Below are positions 4,540 through 6,086 of a DNA stretch of 6,086 nucleotides, one piece after another. A program made the position numbers and the translations under genes. How positions within the stretch are numbered: position 1 is the first letter of the stretch; every line of letters starts with the position of its first letter. The stretch comes from an uncultured bacterium (GTDB lineage Bacteria > Bdellovibrionota_C > UBA2361 > SZUA-149 > CALKYB01), in the NCBI GenBank assembly GCA_938003565.1, contig CALKYB010000107.1:1-6086 (forward strand). Reading direction: 5' to 3'. The notes beneath the pieces were generated by a model that saw nothing but the letters and a program-made list of their open reading frames with translations, made no database searches and was not told the DNA's origin.

Positions 4540-5763
4540 ATGATAGATGCTCGCAATACAATGCGACGCGCCAGAACTTTTCTTGCTGACCCTTTATCAA
4601 GAATTCGAGCTAGCATGCCAAGATGGAAGACATCCAGCCAAAGGGACAAAACTGATTTTTCGACCCTAGATGAAATATTAGATGTCGATGCTGATTCCAC
4701 ACCCGTATTAATTTATGGTATCGGCAATCGCCTAGTCCCTTCTAAAAAGTTAGCTTCAGTAATAGAAGAGTTATTTCAAAAAGAACTGGTTGGTTTCCAT
4801 CTCCCAGGACATCGAACTACTTTCAACTATTTTGTTAAAAACAGAATAGTTTTCTGGTATTTTGGCCTCAGAAAAAAATTGAAAGTAGCCTATGAGAAAG
4901 AAGGTAAACCTCTTACCTTAATCACATTCTCAACCAGCTGCCTTTGGGCACTAATACGAATAGATAAGAGTATCCCAATAAAGAAGATTGTCCTCATCCA
5001 CCCACCAATTTCGCTAAAGCCTACTACCGCGAATGCACTAAAGTTAGTTTTGCTATTGAGGTTGCTGGGCCTTTGCCTAGTTTTCAATTTCTTCAGCTTA
5101 GACTACAGCGAACTTGATATGCTTTTCGGACTACTACTCGTATCTGTATGGTCCTTTTTATTTGAGGAACAACGCGGAGGTGCCATAACATTTATCCTCA
5201 TGGTCAAACTTATTGGACTTAGTATGATAGGTGGTATGGTCAATATCAGTTTTGAAAAAATTCATCTAGAATCTGGTTTGTTTCTTCTCCTCTTTTCTTA
5301 CTTTCTAGTTGCTACAGATGATGGAAGAATAAAAGTTATCTTTACCCCAGCAATTATCCTAGGGCATTTCCTAGACAAGGCTGCTAAGCGTAGTTATGAA
5401 ACTGATTTTTGGTGGGAAGGCGATTTCTTTCAATTCCTATACTGGTTAGTTTGGCTTACTCTACCACTCGCCTGGCTGCGAAGCCGAATTTCAGACGAAT
5501 TTTTTGACTTTGTTCCTGTGGCTGTTGCGGAAAACATATTTGTTCTAAGCTTATTCATTAAGGGCTTATATATGACTCCTTTTCTCCGACCAGCTCTTGC
5601 GAGAAAATCAATTATCGTCCTGGGGCTAGAAGACGATATAATCGACCTCAATGAAGCTAGACGGTTTGGGTGTAAGTACGGTTTTGATTTGGCCGAGGAT
5701 AGAAATGCGAGGCATGAAATCAGAACCGAAAACCCCGAGAGAATAGGCAGACTAGCAATTTAA
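4540..5763 (+). CDS. alpha/beta-hydrolase-like protein with a multi-pass membrane insertion
   Basis: A 407-residue protein that I assign to a fold but not to a named family. Residues 1-50 are basic and polar with no signal peptide. Residues 54-160 read as the first half of an alpha/beta hydrolase. They contain strand plus oxyanion-type loop P-V-L-I-Y-G-I-G-N (55-63), then F-H-L-P-G-H-R (86-92). The elbow strand follows, L-I-T-F-S-T-S-C (127-134), where Thr129 and Ser133 replace the usual glycines around Ser131. K-K-I-V-L-I-H-P-P-I (148-157) ends this half. Residues 165-345 are strongly hydrophobic with candidate helices near 165-187, 192-209, 214-236, 245-258, 264-278, 295-313 and 323-342. 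The second half resumes at 357-407 with S-I-I-V-L-G-L-E-D-D-I-I-D (acid Asp365 or Asp366) and R-H-E-I (His392). A lipid- or membrane-substrate hydrolase is inferred; with the altered elbow it may instead be catalytically weak. The gene stands alone, with no clear terminator. Confidence 0.75.
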   Translation: MIDARNTMRRARTFLADPLSRIRASMPRWKTSSQRDKTDFSTLDEILDVDADSTPVLIYGIGNRLVPSKKLASVIEELFQKELVGFHLPGHRTTFNYFVKNRIVFWYFGLRKKLKVAYEKEGKPLTLITFSTSCLWALIRIDKSIPIKKIVLIHPPISLKPTTANALKLVLLLRLLGLCLVFNFFSLDYSELDMLFGLLLVSVWSFLFEEQRGGAITFILMVKLIGLSMIGGMVNISFEKIHLESGLFLLLFSYFLVATDDGRIKVIFTPAIILGHFLDKAAKRSYETDFWWEGDFFQFLYWLVWLTLPLAWLRSRISDEFFDFVPVAVAENIFVLSLFIKGLYMTPFLRPALARKSIIVLGLEDDIIDLNEARRFGCKYGFDLAEDRNARHEIRTENPERIGRLAI

Positions 5764-5778
5764 ACAAAGGATTTTAAA

Positions 5779-5795
5779 CTCAGGACTTCAAAAGT
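5779..5795 (-). repeat. right arm of the 17-bp inverted repeat flanking the hydrolase-like gene
   Basis: CTCAGGACTTCAAAAGT is the exact reverse complement of 4480-4496 and starts 16 bases after the TAA stop ends at 5763. No T run follows in the plus direction. The arm overlaps the left boundary of repeat element 2, sharing CTCAGG. Confidence 0.85.
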
Positions 5796-5809
5796 ATCTA
5801 AAATGAATA

Positions 5810-5857
5810 TATACCCCGCCCACTATAAACTTCGGCATTTATAATTAATTTTCACCC
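5810..5857 (+). repeat. 48-bp repeat block, copy 2
   Basis: This is the partner of 2537-2584, in opposite orientation, with two mismatches. Both copies are followed (on the side away from TATACCCC) by a GGTAT-type hairpin and then an ACTGAAA motif. The two copies enclose the zinc-ribbon gene, tatA and the hydrolase-like gene. Confidence 0.85.
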
Positions 5858-5866
5858 CGGGGTATA

Positions 5867-5884
5867 GCAGTGCGCTAGCACTGC
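5867..5884 (+). repeat. hairpin of repeat element 2
   Basis: GCAGTGC and GCACTGC form a perfect 7-bp stem with a GCTA loop. It sits at the same distance from the 48-bp block as the hairpin at 2504-2533. The loop sequence differs between the copies and the outer stem is shorter here, while the core stem is kept. No T run follows. Confidence 0.6.
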
Positions 5885-5918
5885 CAGTAAATTATATACT
5901 GAAACCCATTTATGACTA

Positions 5919-5935
5919 CAAGACCGTAGGTCTTG
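5919..5935 (+). repeat. small hairpin inside repeat element 2
   Basis: CAAGACC (5919-5925) and GGTCTTG (5929-5935) form a perfect 7-bp stem around a three-base GTA loop. It has no counterpart in element 1 and no T tail. Confidence 0.5.
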
Positions 5936-6015
5936 GCTAGAAAATCATATTATCCTGAGAAACCAGCGTTTTCCGTATTTTCTTGCGAAGCTTCGCTTCA
6001 CAGTATTATTTGGCA

Positions 6016-6061
6016 GGGTATATGTGTTGGCTACCTCGCTCACGCTCGGATATACTAAAAC
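6016..6061 (+). repeat. CCTCGCTC-N-CGCTCGG module, copy 2
   Basis: GGGTATA (6016-6022), a short spacer, CCTCGCTCACGCTCGG (6034-6049) and TATACTAAAAC (6051-6061) repeat the order seen at 2577-2625 in the same orientation. The GC-rich 16-mer differs from copy 1 at one base. It lies about 160 bases from the 48-bp block here, but touches it in element 1. Confidence 0.6.
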
Positions 6062-6086
6062 CTGAGTTTGAGAGGTCAATATTTAA

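Larger units (their letters stand above)
5776..6069. repeat. intergenic repeat element 2 (mosaic, structured)
   Basis: About 290 noncoding bases bounded by the 9-bp inverted pair AAACTCAGG (5776-5784) and CCTGAGTTT (6061-6069). Inside are the 48-bp block (5810-5857), a hairpin (5867-5884), TATACTGAAAC (5895-5905), a second hairpin CAAGACC-GTA-GGTCTTG (5919-5935), the 12-bp palindrome GCGAAGCTTCGC (5985-5996) and the CCTCGCTC-type module ending in TATACTAAAAC (6051-6061). The left boundary overlaps the right arm of the 17-bp repeat around the upstream gene, so the exact edges are uncertain. No reading frame is visible. The rest of the window to 6086 holds nothing else. Confidence 0.6.

Noticed and set aside
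4890..5087. Minus-strand frames opposite the hydrolase-like gene (also 5430-5651)
   Set aside because: Antisense shadows of a gene with recognisable fold features and a firm start.
5764..5800. Intrinsic terminator after the hydrolase-like gene
   Set aside because: No stable local hairpin followed by a T run is present; the hairpins at 5867-5884 and 5919-5935 also lack T tails.

Overview
The window is a moderately AT-rich bacterial stretch with ordinary, fairly loosely packed chromosomal genes. The mix is tryptophanyl-tRNA synthetase, an RlmB/TrmH-family rRNA methyltransferase, a protein with an MJ0042-type zinc ribbon plus a DUF3426-like domain, and a very short TatA/E. It fits a Gram-negative proteobacterial or 'deltaproteobacterial' lineage such as Bdellovibrionota or SAR324-like groups. 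That placement is inferred from gene content only and is weak. No phage, plasmid, rRNA, tRNA or CRISPR feature was seen.

Layout. Positions 29-352 (minus) hold an unrecognised, mostly helical 107-residue protein with a plausible promoter of its own. Positions 555-2348 (minus) hold a two-gene operon transcribed rlmB then trpS, ending in a weak hairpin plus T run. Positions 2349-2807 are a long intergenic region with the rlmB promoter, a complex repeat (element 1), and the promoter region of the next gene. Positions 2808-3938 (plus) encode the zinc-ribbon/DUF3426 membrane protein. It converges on a 60-residue TatA-like protein (3958-4140, minus), with a terminator hairpin squeezed between them. 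Positions 4141-4539 are noncoding. Positions 4540-5763 (plus) encode a 407-residue protein, and 5764-6086 is a second repeat-rich noncoding block (element 2).

The most unusual part is the 4480-5795 unit. Its protein has the recognisable beginning and end of an alpha/beta-hydrolase fold: a G-x-G loop after the first clear strand, a modified nucleophile elbow with Ser131, a late acid at Asp365/Asp366, and His392. Where the cap domain usually sits there are instead about 180 mostly hydrophobic residues with six or seven candidate membrane segments. The gene is enclosed by a perfect 17-bp inverted repeat, one arm 43 bases before the start codon and the other 15 bases after the stop.

Elements 1 and 2 share a 48-bp block (46/48 identical) in inverted orientation, an adjacent hairpin, a separate 'CCTCGCTC-N-CGCTCGG' module in direct orientation, and several copies of an ATACTGAAA-like motif. 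They look like mosaic members of a dispersed repeat family. They bracket the segment carrying the zinc-ribbon gene, tatA and the hydrolase-like gene. rlmB and trpS act together in translation. The zinc-ribbon protein, TatA and the hydrolase-like protein are all membrane-associated, but nothing in the sequence ties them into one pathway.
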